Position numbers and translations under genes: made by a program
The notes under the pieces: generated by a model
The model's database searches: none
What the model saw: only the letters and a program-made list of their open reading frames with translations
Told to the model about the DNA's origin: nothing
Shown: one piece after another, positions 34,572 through 46,200 of the stretch
How the letters are laid out: every line of letters starts with the position of its first letter
Position numbering within the stretch: the stretch's first letter is position 1
Origin: Roridomyces roridus
Lineage: Eukaryota > Basidiomycota > Agaricomycetes > Agaricales > Mycenaceae
Assembly (NCBI GenBank): GCA_029378245.1
Contig: JARKIF010000011.1
Span: 1,922,001 to 1,986,000, forward strand
Direction: 5' to 3'
Length of the DNA: 64,000 bases

Positions 34572-35207
34572 TCAGAGCAACTGAGGAAGAAAGAGTCGTT
34601 CATATTCGTTGCCGGACATATACATACGTGCGTAAAGAGTCAAAATCAAAGCACGAGAATTGGGATTAAATCGCGCCCTCGGGGAGGACACAGGGTTCAG
34701 CGCAGGCAGGGCAACTGGGGGAGGCTCCGGGGCCTTTGATCCACTGTACACGTGTGAGTGGATTCAGTGGAAGTGCGGTGGAAGGAACGAGGAACGAGGA
34801 CGCACGTCGCGGATATGCTCCCGACAGAACAACCCATTGCAGCATTGCGCCCGGACTGGATCTTTAGCTGGTTCGTCGCTGCCGAATGGGACCCGTCAGT
34901 CAGCATAGAGGCGAGGAGGATGACAAGGAGTAGGGAACGCACCAAATCCGACAGTCATGTTTATCTGCCCGTTCGGCGCGCTTGGCGAGGATGAAGTTGC
35001 CTTCGGCGTCGTATGCGCCCGAGAGCTCTTTGAGTGGAGAGGTAGCGCTGCGAGGACCGTCGTGGGGTGTTACTGCCCCCAGATCGAGGAGGGGACCGCG
35101 TGTGGCGGGCTTGCTGGAGTTTGCTTGCATGTCGGAGGTGAGATGTTTGCTTGCTTGGTTCGACGGGTGCGTGAATAGACGGACGTACCAGAAATAGTGG
35201 AGGACAT
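34572..35207 (-). CDS. Small conserved-looking protein of unknown function
   Basis: Proposed exons on the minus strand: 35207-35189, 35123-34943 and 34743-34572, with GTACGT..CAAG and GTGCGT..ACAG introns. They sum to 372 nt and 123 aa. Exon 2 encodes a charged stretch, PLKELSGAYDAEGNFILAKR and ADKHDC, with even spacing of charged and hydrophobic residues. Exon 3 is Pro-rich at first (KAPEPPPVALPALNP). The length match in frame supports the model, but the last intron is long (199 bp) for this genome, so the third exon is less certain. No signal peptide or membrane segment. Confidence 0.5.
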
Positions 35208-36153
35208 GGTAGTTTGCTGGAAGGAGACGCTTGGAAACAGTGACGTGACGTTTTACATATGTTCCGCTAGGAATTGCAAATCATCTTCGGCGCCATCATT
35301 TCGTTGGAGTCGGAGGAAATTAGAGCGCTGATCAAACGGGGATCTGCAACGGTTATGTAAGCGGTTTCAAACTGCGCCCCGCCCGAAACCGGGAGTGAAA
35401 GGATGTTTTGGAAAGAACACGGTTCAAACGGATTTGGGGTGCACCCAAGGATTGAAGCTGCTAGCTATTTGGAGGAGATCGACGTGCCAAGCAACAGCCG
35501 AAGCGGCGGATCATTCTGAATTGTGGCATAGCAGCAGCCGAGACGTCATAGTGTTGTGGCAGCGGGGACGTCGCTGGACTTCGGCAAAGATAAGCAACCT
35601 GCTCTTATCTTTCAGAGATCGCGCAAGACATAGTCCTAGGAGTGACGCCGTGGACTGGTGATGCTGGGATGATGGCCAAATTGCAAGCAACGACATTTTT
35701 GCAACGGAAAGAAGAAAAAAGAAAACAGTTGGCCCATAATTGACTGTCGACTCCGAATCGAACGGAGAGCTCGTGTGTCTGGGGCTTGTGCCAGGAAAGT
35801 CCTTGTCGACGATAAGATGCCATACGATTGGGCTCGGAATCAGCGGCAGCATGTCTCCAGCTGACCGGACCTTTGGTCAACCGTCAGAAGGCGTAGGATT
35901 TCGCGTACTGCACGAAACAAAGACACAGCCGTTCCCCTTAGAACTCAGGGAATGCGATCTCGTGGCTCCAGGAGTGCGTTGTGAGGGTGTTCCTGCTGGT
36001 CTTTACTGCAATCAAGAAGTTAGAACGAGGGCAGTTTGAGAGCAGGGCATTTCATGATTCAACCGCTGGTGGTTCGATTCCGCGGGTTCTCATCCAGCAG
36101 TTTCCGATTTCTTTTGCCTCGGGTCCCCACCCCGTAGATTCTCCAATGTTGAA
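35208..36153. other. Intergenic, no supported gene
   Basis: It holds the upstream region of the gene ending at 35207 and unassigned sequence. A T-arm-like GGTTCGATTCC at about 36071-36081 lacks a matching acceptor and anticodon stem and is not called as a tRNA. Confidence 0.45.
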
Positions 36154-36519
36154 TTAAAAAGGAGATATAGCACGGCCAGGTAATACAGACAGCCACTTGA
36201 GTATAATAAAAACAAGGTCAATCGAGGAGATCGTCAAATGAACCGAATAGTACGTGGATATGTCACCGGGATGGGTCGGCTGCAGCTCGGCATATCCCGG
36301 ACGATGTCGAGCTACGAGCCCGCCCACGAGCCCGCCCGGTATACCCACTGCCCAGGAGAACTTGCCGGACTCCGGCGGGGAACCGTGCAGGTGCACGGTT
36401 CTCATTTTGATAATGTCCACGTTAACACGGGGACCTTCCCCGACGCCACCGCTGCCACCGCTGCCTAGACTAGGTCCCCCTGCGCCTCCTTGGCCACCTG
36501 GGAATGACGAGTGAATCAA
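36154..36519 (-). pseudogene. Gly-rich N-terminal fragment of a kinase-like family gene
   Basis: The minus-strand frame has a GGxGG repeat (GGQGGAGGPSLGSGGSGGVG), then GEGPRVNVDIIKMRTVHLHG and SWAVGIPGGLVGGLVARHRP. Gly-rich GGxGG leaders followed by an acidic (D/N)xxI segment occur at the N-terminus of Mycena-type repeated proteins (from general familiarity, not searched). The frame has no ATG start here and is cut from a kinase-like body, so it is a fragment or one exon. A GTAAGA..CCCAG intron may precede it (about 36547-36499). Confidence 0.45.
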
Positions 36520-36705
36520 ACTCTCGGCGGTGAGACAGTGTTCTTACCGGAGATATCAAAATGAACTTGAAGATGTGCGTCGAGCGACGAATCTACATCT
36601 TAGGTCTGGGAGCTGCCCCAATCTTCTTCGAATGCGTCTTGAGCCACCGAGTTTTCCATGGGATTTGACTCATCCTGGTCGCTGGAATCACCTACAAAAC
36701 AGAGT

Positions 36706-37351
36706 CTACCACATAAGTAACCTCGACAAGCAAAAAGTCGTCGGACCAGACGTGCCAACGTGGTCAGACTGAAGGTGATTGTCCTCGGAGGATAGTGTGG
36801 ATACCAACGTTGGGTTCACCTCTATCATTTCTGAATGAGGCTGCGGTAAACCGTGGTGTTCACTCCAATCATGGTGGAAAATGAGGAAGTGGGTTTCTCG
36901 TAACGGAAACCCACATTGCTTCCTACGCCGAAGAGTTGAGGGAAAGACGGATGCCCGTGGAATACTCTCAGTCTCATTATACAAGCTTGAATGTGGATTA
37001 AATGCACCGCAATCTGGAATATCGGGAAATCCCCGCGTGCCAATCCTGGGAGGAAGTCAGTCAGAAGGTTCGGAAAGAGGTGTGAATCTTCTCTGAGTCC
37101 GGTCCCTCGAGGACCATTACGGTCATTGGCGATCGCCACCCATGGATTTTAGCGGAGTACATGAGGCGTCCATGACTTTCAGGACAAAAGACTGGATCCA
37201 CGGCGATCTCGCGTCTCAGGTAGACACCTCCCAGCGGGATTTGGCGGAAGTCTCGGAGGTCCACTTCGACGGGCGCGGGCCCATTCATGGGTGATGGTTG
37301 GGAGAGTGGGGAAAGGAAGCTGTGAGATATCCGAATCACGAGGCGGTGCAC
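36706..37351 (-). pseudogene. Kinase-like family fragment, copy G
   Basis: Frames in order on the minus strand: DLRDFRQIPLGGVYLRREIA, then RLMYSAKIHGWRSPMTVMVL and EGPDSEK (about 37265-37105), corresponding to RIPRGDINLIREI and VYSAKIHDMDCERSV of copy B. Further down, HPSFPQLFGVGSNVGFRY (about 36945-36890) matches HPNILQIFGVS in the other copies, with poorer conservation. No HRD/DFG and no WFWSLD domain follow. It is likely a decayed or truncated copy; splice boundaries are uncertain. Confidence 0.5.
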
Positions 37352-37414
37352 TCAACACCGCATTTCGGTCTACGGACCGGACAGGATGCCGAAGTTCATC
37401 AGCAAAATGTTTTC

Positions 37415-37448
37415 TTACTGGCGGTTCTGTCCCCAGAACCGCCAGTAA
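37415..37448. repeat. Perfect 15-bp stem hairpin with 4-bp loop
   Basis: TTACTGGCGGTTCTG, loop TCCC, then its exact inverse. It is not followed by a T tract and is not in a supported gene. Confidence 0.85.
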
Positions 37449-37839
37449 CATCAGTAAGCCAGAATGTCTTCTGGCTCCAGAATGTCATTACAGGCGCCAG
37501 AACGCCGAGGGCGCGAGTTTTTTTCGGGCGAGTATCAATAGGTGAATATTATTCAGCCAGGCAGCCGCAAGAATGTGCATTAGAGACGCCAGATGTCGAC
37601 GACTCGAAAAACCAAAGGCTCGGATTTGGGCGTGTACACACAATGCAGCGAGATCCAACTCTTCGAAGCCATCCCTTCAGATGCTTGATTGGATTGAAGC
37701 AGAAGTTGAGGGGGAACAAGCAGCAGAACGAGTTCGAGCCTGAAAACGGATGAATCGATTTTCCAGATGGAAGCGAAGAAAGGAGCGAAGCTGTGCTAGA
37801 CTGTGGGTACCTGTTTATTTCATCTTGCTTCTCACCATC

Positions 37840-38570
37840 GTGCCGTCCCTCTTGCTTGAACTACCACCCGAGGTCGAACGCGAAATCTTCGAGCTTGTGG
37901 CTATGAAGCAGCCCCTCTTTCCTTTACAGCCTATGCGTCATCCTCGGCAACGCCTCGGCCCTCATCGTAACTTTACGGTCGAAAGATACCTGTACTTTGT
38001 CATGACTCTGTCCGTCGCAGAAGTTGAAATCACGCATCTCACCGGAATCTCGTCCTCAAACAATTTTATCCTCCAACCTATCTGTTCGAGATCTCTGGAT
38101 CACCTGCAGACATCCATCGCTCCTCGATCCCCGGCCTCCTGCCATTCTGATTCAGATGCCTCTACTGCGACGGACTTCTTTTCTTGGGCACGCAGGAGAA
38201 TATCATGTCCGGGGCGTATTGCTGCTTTCTATCGAGCGTGTTTGTCCTGGAGCCCTGAGTTTCCCCTCCTGGAGCTACTTGGGCGATAACCTTTGTGATT
38301 CCTGTGTAACGTCTTCCGAATCTGACAGTGCTTGCAATCGGACCCGCACAACCCCATTCTGCGGAACTCTGCCGACCATACCCAAAGACAGTACCGGGCC
38401 CTTCGGGCAGCATTTACAATTGTCAGATTAATATTCGACCACAATATCCTCCTTTCAAGTTCAACGAACACTTTCACTCTTTCAGAAACCGTCTTACAAC
38501 GGGCACGCGCCACTCGTGCAATGTCCCCTACAAGCGCAGTAAAGCTCAGGCACTTTCGATGGATTGAGTT
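37840..38570 (+). pseudogene. F-box-like family relic (copy F2)
   Basis: LLLELPPEVEREIFELVAMK (about 37850-37905) is a good match to the LLPPELERVIFELAAY start of the intact gene at 49982. The rest is scattered over frames and lacks the WRVKEW and LRR-like segments in order, so the copy is truncated or decayed. Its 3' limit is uncertain because it runs into the small secreted protein gene on the other strand. Confidence 0.5.
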
Positions 38571-38580
38571 ACGAATGGAC

Positions 38581-38947
38581 TCACGGTTTGCGCGGCGTCC
38601 CGACAACCGGTATTGGGCCGGGGATGCAGCAGTATTCGCCCTTGGGACCTACACACCGATCCGTGAGTTTACTCTCAAGCCCGCGATGAGGAGAAGAAGG
38701 ACTCACAGAGCGGGTCCTAACGCGCGTCGCCACCGTCAGTCGGTAGATCGAATGGAGAAGACTTGGGATGAGATACGTACAGTTGCGGCGCCGCCTGTGG
38801 ATATCAAGTCAGCAATTCATCACCCAAGGCACGAGCATCATCAGCCTTACACTTCATTGGGTACAGAGACGTCTGGGGCATGGCGAGCGCCCCTTGTCCA
38901 AGGGCGAAGAGGGCGAGGATAGCAGAGGCGACGAGTTTGGAAAACAT
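38581..38947 (-). CDS. Small secreted protein, spliced, with a transposon just upstream
   Basis: The ATG at 38947 starts MFSKLVASAILALFALGQ followed by GALAMPQ, a strong signal peptide. The C-terminal exon, following a GTGTGTAG acceptor near 38650, encodes GPKGEYCCIPGPIPVVGTPR and ends at the TGA at 38581-38583. Candidate splice sites in between (GTACGT near 38784, CCACAG near 38800, GTGAGT near 38704) support a multi-exon Cys-containing protein, but I could not join all exons in one frame, so the middle is unresolved and a lesion is possible. The 1.6-kb element at 38984 begins only 36 bp upstream of the ATG and must have displaced the native promoter. Confidence 0.5.
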
Positions 38948-38983
38948 TCTGGGGTGCAAACGACCGGGACTGCAGCACCTTTT

Positions 38984-40577
38984 TATGGCAGATATATTGT
39001 GCAAAAAGTTTTTGCAACTTCAGCTCAAAATTCAATTACAACTTGGGTTTTACAAGTTTGCAACTACAACTTCTGAACAACAACTCCCATTTGCAGCAAG
39101 ACAACTAGCCTTCCTGCAACCCGGTTGAAATACAACTGGGAAGTGAAGAAGCACAACTATCAAAAGTGTGCAGACAACCTCCCTCTGGATGATTTGCAAC
39201 TCCGACATTCAGTGTCACAACTTAAATTGGGTGGCTTGCAACTTCTGACTTAGCATATGTATGGTTGGCCCAGTACTAGCATGCTCCCAGGGGATTCCGG
39301 AGACTCCGAATGATTCCGGTGTACTGATGTTGGCGGGACGGAGAGCCTCGGCAGTGTATGAGGCACAGAAAAGAGAGCTTGAATAGCTACACTGCTCTCT
39401 ATGCATCGAATGAATTACTAGATACTCTTCTATTCGGATTGAGGGCCGGCCGTGAAGTATTCGGTGGCCATGAGCACGGCGGTGCAATACACATCTATAC
39501 CCCAATTACCATCATCCGCCAGACTCCGTATGATCCCCTGCGAGCGGGTCGTTGGCGAGTTCATCAAGTGGAGGAAGGGGCTCGCCGGTGTCCTCTCCGT
39601 CAGAAGGATGGGAACCGGTGGCAAGATCGTCTCCGGGGTCCCCGATCCAATACCGCGATTGATAGCCTTCTGGCGGCTCAACTCGTAGATAGCGTATGGG
39701 GTCTTGCACCATGGGCACTAGGCATTCTCGGTTCGGAATCACGACCCATAGTTAGGAAATGAACTGCAAATGCAAATTCACGCTATTCAATACTTATTAT
39801 TGTTCAGTTTTTTCCGTCTGGTACTATCACGCGAAGACCACCATTGAGAGTTCCATTTGAGTTTGCTGCCCATCCATTCTCCCACGGTGAGTGAATGTTC
39901 GCTATTTGTCCCTCCATTCCGTGTGATTGGTGATGCCGTATCTATATCAACTTCAAATACAAGGAATAGCTCGGGGTTTGGTAGGAATTTCAACTCCGGC
40001 TGCTACTATTGCTCACCACGGGTCACCGGCGGAGAGTCAAACAACGACCCGCACTTCATGTATGCGGCCATAGGCAGTTATGAAGTATGATCACTGCTTT
40101 GTTCGATCCTTCTCAGCGGATTCTAGTGCAGGGCCAGTACCGGTATACTTATTCTCCCTATATTCTCTCTATTTTGAACTCCCCTGTACTTATCAGAATA
40201 TAATCCCCACTCAGAGAATATTCCCTGTTTGAACACAGGCAGCAGAGGGCGGAAATCTATCTTAGTATCCACTGTTCCTCAAGTTTGTTGTTGAGATCTG
40301 GACCAAGCTGCAACCTGATAACTAGAAGTTGTAGTTGCATCAGGGGCAAGTTGCGTATGCAAGATTCCAAGTTGTACTCCCATTTTTGAACATGCAAACC
40401 AAGAGCTGCAAGTTGTAGTTTCCTAGGGTTCAAGTTGTAGTTGCCTGAGTTCAAGTTGTGTGCATGAAAGTTGCAAACCAGATGGAAGTTGTAGTGCTGA
40501 AGGTGAAGTTGTATGTTAAATTACACGGAAAATGGGCAAGATGTGGGAAATACTTTTTGCACACTATATCGCCCATA
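38984..40577. mobile_element. 1.6-kb DNA element with TATGGC ends and 6-bp target duplication
   Basis: The left end TATGGCAGATATATTGTGC and the inward-read right end TATGGGCGATATAGTGTGC are imperfect inverted repeats, both followed by AAAAAGT. The flanks are CCTTTT on both sides (38978-38983 and 40578-40583). Both subterminal zones are rich in CAACTACAACTT/AAGTTGTAGTT. No transposase ORF is seen. The 6-bp duplication does not fit hAT (8) or mariner (TA). Confidence 0.75.
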
Positions 40578-40583
40578 CCTTTT

Positions 40584-41580
40584 ATATGGCCATTGGCGGC
40601 TACCCCTGCATTTCATTTCATTTGTCTGGGCCATTGAATTGATTTCCCATTCTACATTTCCGATGGCTAACACCTATCCGCGCGCGACAGGCTCATGGGC
40701 GAGTGGCTGAGCCCGCGTTCAAATTCCTCAACCCAAGTCGTGGAAGATCGAGACGAGGTTGGGGTGACTTTAAAAGCTTTCCGTACGGCAGACAGAGGCA
40801 GATGCCTTTCGTACACGGAGTCCAGTATGAGATATAATTTATCCAATCGTTCATAAGTAATTGCTGCGACAGGTCGATGTCTGACGCCGTCACGCCACCG
40901 CCCTGGATGACTCTGATCGCGGATAGCCAATTATCCGAGAGCGCGGCGTGAATTTTGAACGTCCGTCATTAACCATCTGCATTCTCCTCTCGCTCGAGAC
41001 AGGGGCATCATGATGTCGGCGTGATCAGTTTGATCTTGCCAGCGTACCTCGTCCGGAGATCGGCAATTATCTGATTCCCTCTCTCAGTTCCATGGGAATT
41101 TCCAAACATCCATGAATTGGACCGCATACAAAACAAACGGTCGCGGGCACGGGCGGAAGATTCTCATACATTGGCTTACGTACCTGGACGGCAAGTCCTC
41201 GACGTGATATGCTTGGCCAATGCAGTGGACACGAGCACAGATAGGTGTCACGCCGTGCCCGTCGCACTGGTTCGAGGGCTACCGGCCCCGGGTAGCAGCG
41301 CCATGAACCTGGTATGGATTGTTCGTCCCGCGTTCATGCCTGTACGACCTGAAGATAGAATGGTGGGCGGCCTCTGGGTCCGAGACTGGGGCCGAGACTG
41401 ACGGAAAATCGCCGCTGGGCGCCGGCGGCGTTGCAGCTGTCAGTGAATGAAATGTCCATAAGCCATTGCCAAGGACAATCACCCCAGTGATCCCGTGAGA
41501 TTCGTACCTCCTCCAACGGTATAAAATCCCTTCACCAAACCCTGCATTAATTATCTCACGTTCTCCAGTCGCAAACCACC
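40584..41580. other. Intergenic, promoter of the next gene at its end
   Basis: No supported gene. A GGTATAAAAT motif at 41518-41527 is a good TATA box, 54-63 bp upstream of the ATG at 41581. Confidence 0.55.
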
Positions 41581-41890
41581 ATGTTCAAAAGCCTCCACCT
41601 CCTCCTCGCCTCGTTCGCGGTGTTCGTGCTTCTCACCGGTCAGTGTTGATCCCTTTCGACTTCCGTACTCTCACTGACTGTCCACAGATGCAACCCCCGC
41701 CCCCGAGCCCCAGCTCGAGTGCATCACTTGCCCTACTCACTCTTGTGACACTGTCCGGTGCGCCGCCGGCTTCGAATGCGTCGACGTCCCCGAGTAAGTG
41801 TTCTTTGTCTGCGCTGTTGCGGATACTAATTGAGTGGTTAGCACCTGCTACGAGTGCGGGAGAGTGGGCTGTGTGCCGATCAGTGAGTGA
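41581..41890 (+). CDS. Small secreted 8-cysteine protein
   Basis: Three exons (41581-41638, 41688-41793, 41842-41890) with 49- and 48-bp GT-AG introns give 70 aa. MFKSLHLLLASFAVFVLLT is the signal peptide. The mature part of about 50 aa has eight cysteines (ECITC, HSC, VRC, FEC, DTC, YEC, VGC), enough for four disulfides, in a knottin-like density. A TATA box lies at about 41520. Family not recognised; small Cys-rich secreted proteins of this kind are often effector-like or antimicrobial, which is only an inference here. It is too small and spliced to appear as one ORF. Confidence 0.8.
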
Positions 41891-42586
41891 GTGGGAGGAC
41901 TGGTGTGAATATCTGGTGGTCCGGAGTCGTATGATCATGATCAATGGGATGACTCTGATATATCAAGCCGCCGAACTCACCGTGGCCCTTGTACTGCCCC
42001 TTGTACTGCCTTTCAACTTCTGCTGGCCATTGATTAAGGAGGCTCATGTGATCTGATTAGACCATCATGCTCAAAGATAAACCATCCTCCAAAGCATGAA
42101 ACATCAGGCTCAACCAAGGGGAAAATCCCAAACCATTCCCCACAAGGTCAATACCTCTAGTCAGAATGTCAACCATATTATTTGTTGTGAAAAATGCTCT
42201 TATATGAAATTGATCAGGATATCAATCAATCATGATTGTTGTTCCGTGTTTCCCGTGTTTCATTCTCTGCTGATGGCCCGGCAGGGGTCACATCCTAGTC
42301 ACTATTCCTTATATACACTGTCTGACATACTTGATGTTCCAACCTGTGTCATGTATTCGAGGTATTTTGAACCTGTGCCATTTTTGTCACCGGGACAGGA
42401 GGTTGTGTCATTTGGGGAAAACTGGGTTGTGTCGTTTCTGTGCGGGCTGTAGGTTGTGTCATTTTTGGGCAACTGTCGCTGCAAAATATGGAGTGACAGA
42501 CTGGTTGTGTTGATTCAATATAAGTATACAGTGGTTGTGGCAATTTTTGTCTGGGTTTCAAGTTGTGTCGTAATTTCTGTTGCATG
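41891..42586. other. Intergenic, with GGTTGTGTCATTTTTG repeats near the next element
   Basis: No gene. From about 42340 GGTTGTGTC motifs recur about every 25-60 bp; related motifs continue after the 1.5-kb element at 44086, so that element is probably nested in an older relative. Confidence 0.5.
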
Positions 42587-42592
42587 AAGGAG

Positions 42593-44085
42593 TATGGCAG
42601 ATATATTGCGCGAAAAGATTTTACAACTTTGACCCAAAATGCAACTACAACTTCGGTTTCGAGCAACACAACTTGAACTTCCAGGACCACAACTTCATGG
42701 AATCCAACAACAACTCACTATTCGGGAGGAACAACTTGATTTTGAATGTTTTGCAAGTATCGATTCCGGCAGCACATCCTTGCCTCAACTTGATCCCATC
42801 GTCAGAGTTTGTCTGCCGGTAGCGGCCACGGCCGTCGGGTCACCACAGCTGGGCCACAGAATTTGTTTCTCTGGGCCAACGCCTGTCAGATTTCCTCTAA
42901 ATATTGATGAGCCCAGGGCTGCATGGGAGGGGGTAATGGATATGAATGCTGAGAGCCATGAAATCATTGCAAGTCGGTGATATCAATGATTCCCTGACTC
43001 AGAGGATGTTCAGGTTGTGGCATTGTGCGGTGTCTCTGATGGTCTCTTTCACTGTTCAGATTGAATGGTTCAACCCACCACCAAATCAGTGCCATTGCAG
43101 AATAATTATGTTGAGCTCGAGCGTACCAGTGGAATATTGATTGTGAATGGTTGAAAATTCTGTGTGGGTAATTACTGATTGACTGAGCGAAGTCCCAGGG
43201 GATTCTTGAAACATCCCATGCTTTTCAGCATCATACAAGGGAATCACACAATACCCGTTGACTTCCATAGCAGAAGCCACCTCCACGCGTTCACAAGCGC
43301 ATGAGAATGGGAGTCGATTGAAATTGAACATGCCGGTGACTGCCGATCCACTGCCGATATTCCGACTGGTGCGCTAATGCGATCTTTTGCCTCATCAATG
43401 AGCATCCTGGCAAGGGTATACGCTCCTGAGCTGTGTGAGATTTCTAAAGCTTGAACAGGATCCTTTCTGATCATCTTCGATGGTTGAATTCAGTGGGGCC
43501 CGGGCGAGGCAGCGAGGCAGCGGATCGGCCGACTCGGAGAACAGCACCGGGCAGTGGCACGGCGCCGGCACTAATCACAACTGTGTACAATTTCGTGCAT
43601 CAAATACACTGATGAGAAGGAAGGTTTGCTCCTCCCAAAACTGCGCGCGGGTTTGGTCCCCGGACAAACTGGGGTCTCTTTTGGAGGAAATTTGAAATAG
43701 CCCAGTTCAAGCAAGATGTCAATATTTATCCTTAGGACTCAAACAACGGAGAAGAATCCTAACCTAAGTATATGGATGCGTCCCGAGCCCAGCCGCGGGG
43801 CTCTGCCACTGGCCCGGCACCCCTATATTTATCTGACAGATTTCCGGTTCTGACTCCAGACAATTTGACTGGAGTTGCCAAAACGCCATTCTAAAGATGT
43901 TGTCTCCAAGCTCAAGTTGTAGTTGTCCACAAGCAAAGTTGTAGTAGCAACGTTGTAGTAGCAATGTTGTAAGTTGCATCCGTGCAAATCAAAGTTGTAT
44001 CACAAAAGATGTAAGTTGTCAGTGAAATTCGACCCAAAATTGGGAAAGTTGTCAAAAATACTTTTTGCACACTATATCGCCCATA
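42593..44085. mobile_element. 1.5-kb element of the TATGGC family with 6-bp target duplication
   Basis: Left end TATGGCAGATATATTGCGC, right end (inward) TATGGGCGATATAGTGTGC, close to the element at 38984. Flanks AAGGAG on both sides (42587-42592 and 44086-44091). CAACTACAACTT and AAGTTGTAGTA repeats at the ends (42620-42700 and 43915-44080). No transposase ORF. Confidence 0.8.
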
Positions 44086-44091
44086 AAGGAG

Positions 44092-45000
44092 GTTGTGGTT
44101 TTTATCATGCAAAATGCCTTAAGCTGAGTGTTTACTTGCTGAAAACTGGGGGTTGCATCAAAAAAGGGTTTTGCTACACTATACCTGCCATAATACTGTA
44201 CAAAAAATAAAAAATTGCACAACAGGGGAAAATCTTGAAAAAAGACACAACTTCAGTGGAATCACACAAAAAAACAGGCAGGTTGAGTTCAACTCTGGAG
44301 AAAATGACACACCCTCAGCTTTGAAAAATTGCACACATTGGACTCAGAGTCAAAAGTTGAATTCAATGCAGCTCAGAAACGAAGCCGGCTGACCATGGTG
44401 CAAGTTGCCGTGATCATTCTCCGGCAAGCCCTGACCTGATCATGATGTTTGGTAGTGTAACTTGCAGTCTGTGCCGGCATGTAGCCTACTAGCCCACTGG
44501 CAGGAGATCAATGTTTAAACCGGGCCTACATAGGGCTGCAACGCCATCCCTGCCATTCCCTGGAGTCCTGGGAGGTTGTAAACGAGGGCTGGTCTTCGAG
44601 GTTGAACGTTGAACCACCTCAGTGTTCAAGTTGAAGTTTAGGGGCAGTCCGCAATTTGCAGCCACATAAGCCCTACCAGACGTTCCCAAGCGGATCGAAA
44701 GTTGTCTTGCATTTCAGGTCAGTCAATCCAATCCCGTTCAAGTTGAATGTGGAAAATTAAACCATGGATTAGCAATGCCATCAATGGACACATAATGATT
44801 ACTGATGAGATTGTTTGAAATCAGGCCGGCCGACCACACGGCTTACTCGGTCAATCCGTGGGTATCGTGTGGTGTGTGTTTTCCTGAAGTGTTGCAACTT
44901 GCGCGCTTTTTTCTAGGTTCGCGTTTTTTTGCACCAGGTGCGTGTTTTTTTTGTTTGAATTATTGGACACTATATGCGCCATATATATGATCATATTCTA
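44092..45000. other. Relics of TATGGC-family elements
   Basis: Two further right-end-like sequences, CTACACTATACCTGCCATA (about 44171-44189) and GGACACTATATGCGCCATA (about 44966-44984), resemble the GCACACTATATCGCCCATA end of the family. Their left partners are not found. No gene supported. Confidence 0.5.
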
Positions 45001-45593
45001 CTGCCATGGGTCCATCCCCAAAAAAAAATTCTCGGTGGTTCAGCTCGGCGCTGGCGGGCACCACGCGCATCTTTCTCATTTGGTCCGGATGTGGGTTTCC
45101 CTCTGTACCGGGTTGAAGTGGCACTGGTACTCGTACTTACCCGTTGCTTTTGCACGGCTGCCAGGGCAGTGAACCTGTTGTCGCCGGTCTACCTACTAGC
45201 TGAAGAATCATACTGAATGTTACAGAATGTAAGGATTTCAGGGTCATCGTGTGTTATTACTTGCTTGCTTGCTATACACATTTTACTGCAAAATCAACCT
45301 TTGTCCCGGGAGGGCTCGGCAACAATTTTGCCCATGATCGGCTGTTCAGGTCCGCCGGCCAAGTTAACCTGCGTTGATATGCTGAATCGGAACATTGGAC
45401 ATACGAGAGCACAGCAGCCATCTGTACAGTCTCGGGCATGGATTTCAATACTTACTGACTGGTGGGTCTGTGCCGATACACGTTTGTTCGTGAACACGCT
45501 GATCCTTGCACGACAGCATCGCCTTGGCAACGCGATCTGATGCCCACCGCTCCAGTCAATCACCCCATCAATCAATCAATTCCCCCTTGTCTC

Positions 45594-46004
45594 TAGGGAT
45601 CGGCACCGTACCGTACATACGGCAGTACGGTACGGTACGGTCCGGTACGGCCGTACCCGTACTGGCTCTCGAGGCAAGAAATACGGTACCGTGAGTCGCC
45701 GTACCGTACCCGTACTGAGCCGTACTGGCATGCCGAAGATCGGCAGCTCTCCGTTACCATCTAAACCGCGTGGAACGTTGACCGGTGACATCCTGAAACA
45801 TGCCGGTAGGCCTTTTACGCCCTCCCGCGCTGTTTTGGGTCGCCACGAGCGCTGCCGGCGTGTCGGCTACCGGGCCGAGTACGGTACGGCCGTACCCGTA
45901 CTGCCTCCTCGAGCTCCCCAATACGGTACGGTTACGGTCCGGAAGGCGCCGTACTTCGCCGTAAAAGTACGGTCGTACCGTATACGGTACGGTGCCGATC
46001 CCTA
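45594..46004. mobile_element. hAT-like MITE with TACGGTACGG repeats
   Basis: The 411-bp element begins TAGGGATCGGCACCGTACCG and ends with CGGTACGGTGCCGATCCCTA, a perfect 20-bp inverted repeat. Flanks are a perfect 8-bp duplication CTTGTCTC (45586-45593 and 46005-46012). The terminal TAGGGATCGGCAC is shared with the element at 6825 although the subterminal repeat differs. It lies about 200 bp upstream of copy D. Confidence 0.93.
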
Positions 46005-46200
46005 CTTGTCTCCTACCACCACAGTCGATCAACTTGTTCCTGAGCCGTGGACTTGCTACAACTCAGCACTCAGAAATCTGGCAGCGCGTTGATCCAAGCC
46101 TCAAGGTCTGCGCCTGGGAAGCAACAGCTTGCGAACAGCCCGACAACAGCCTCAAGGCTGTGGGGCGCTTCTTACCTTCCTCTTCTCACCACCACTTCCA

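Noticed and set aside
36041..36100. tRNA gene
   Set aside because: A TTCGATTCC T-loop is present, but acceptor and anticodon stems do not pair.
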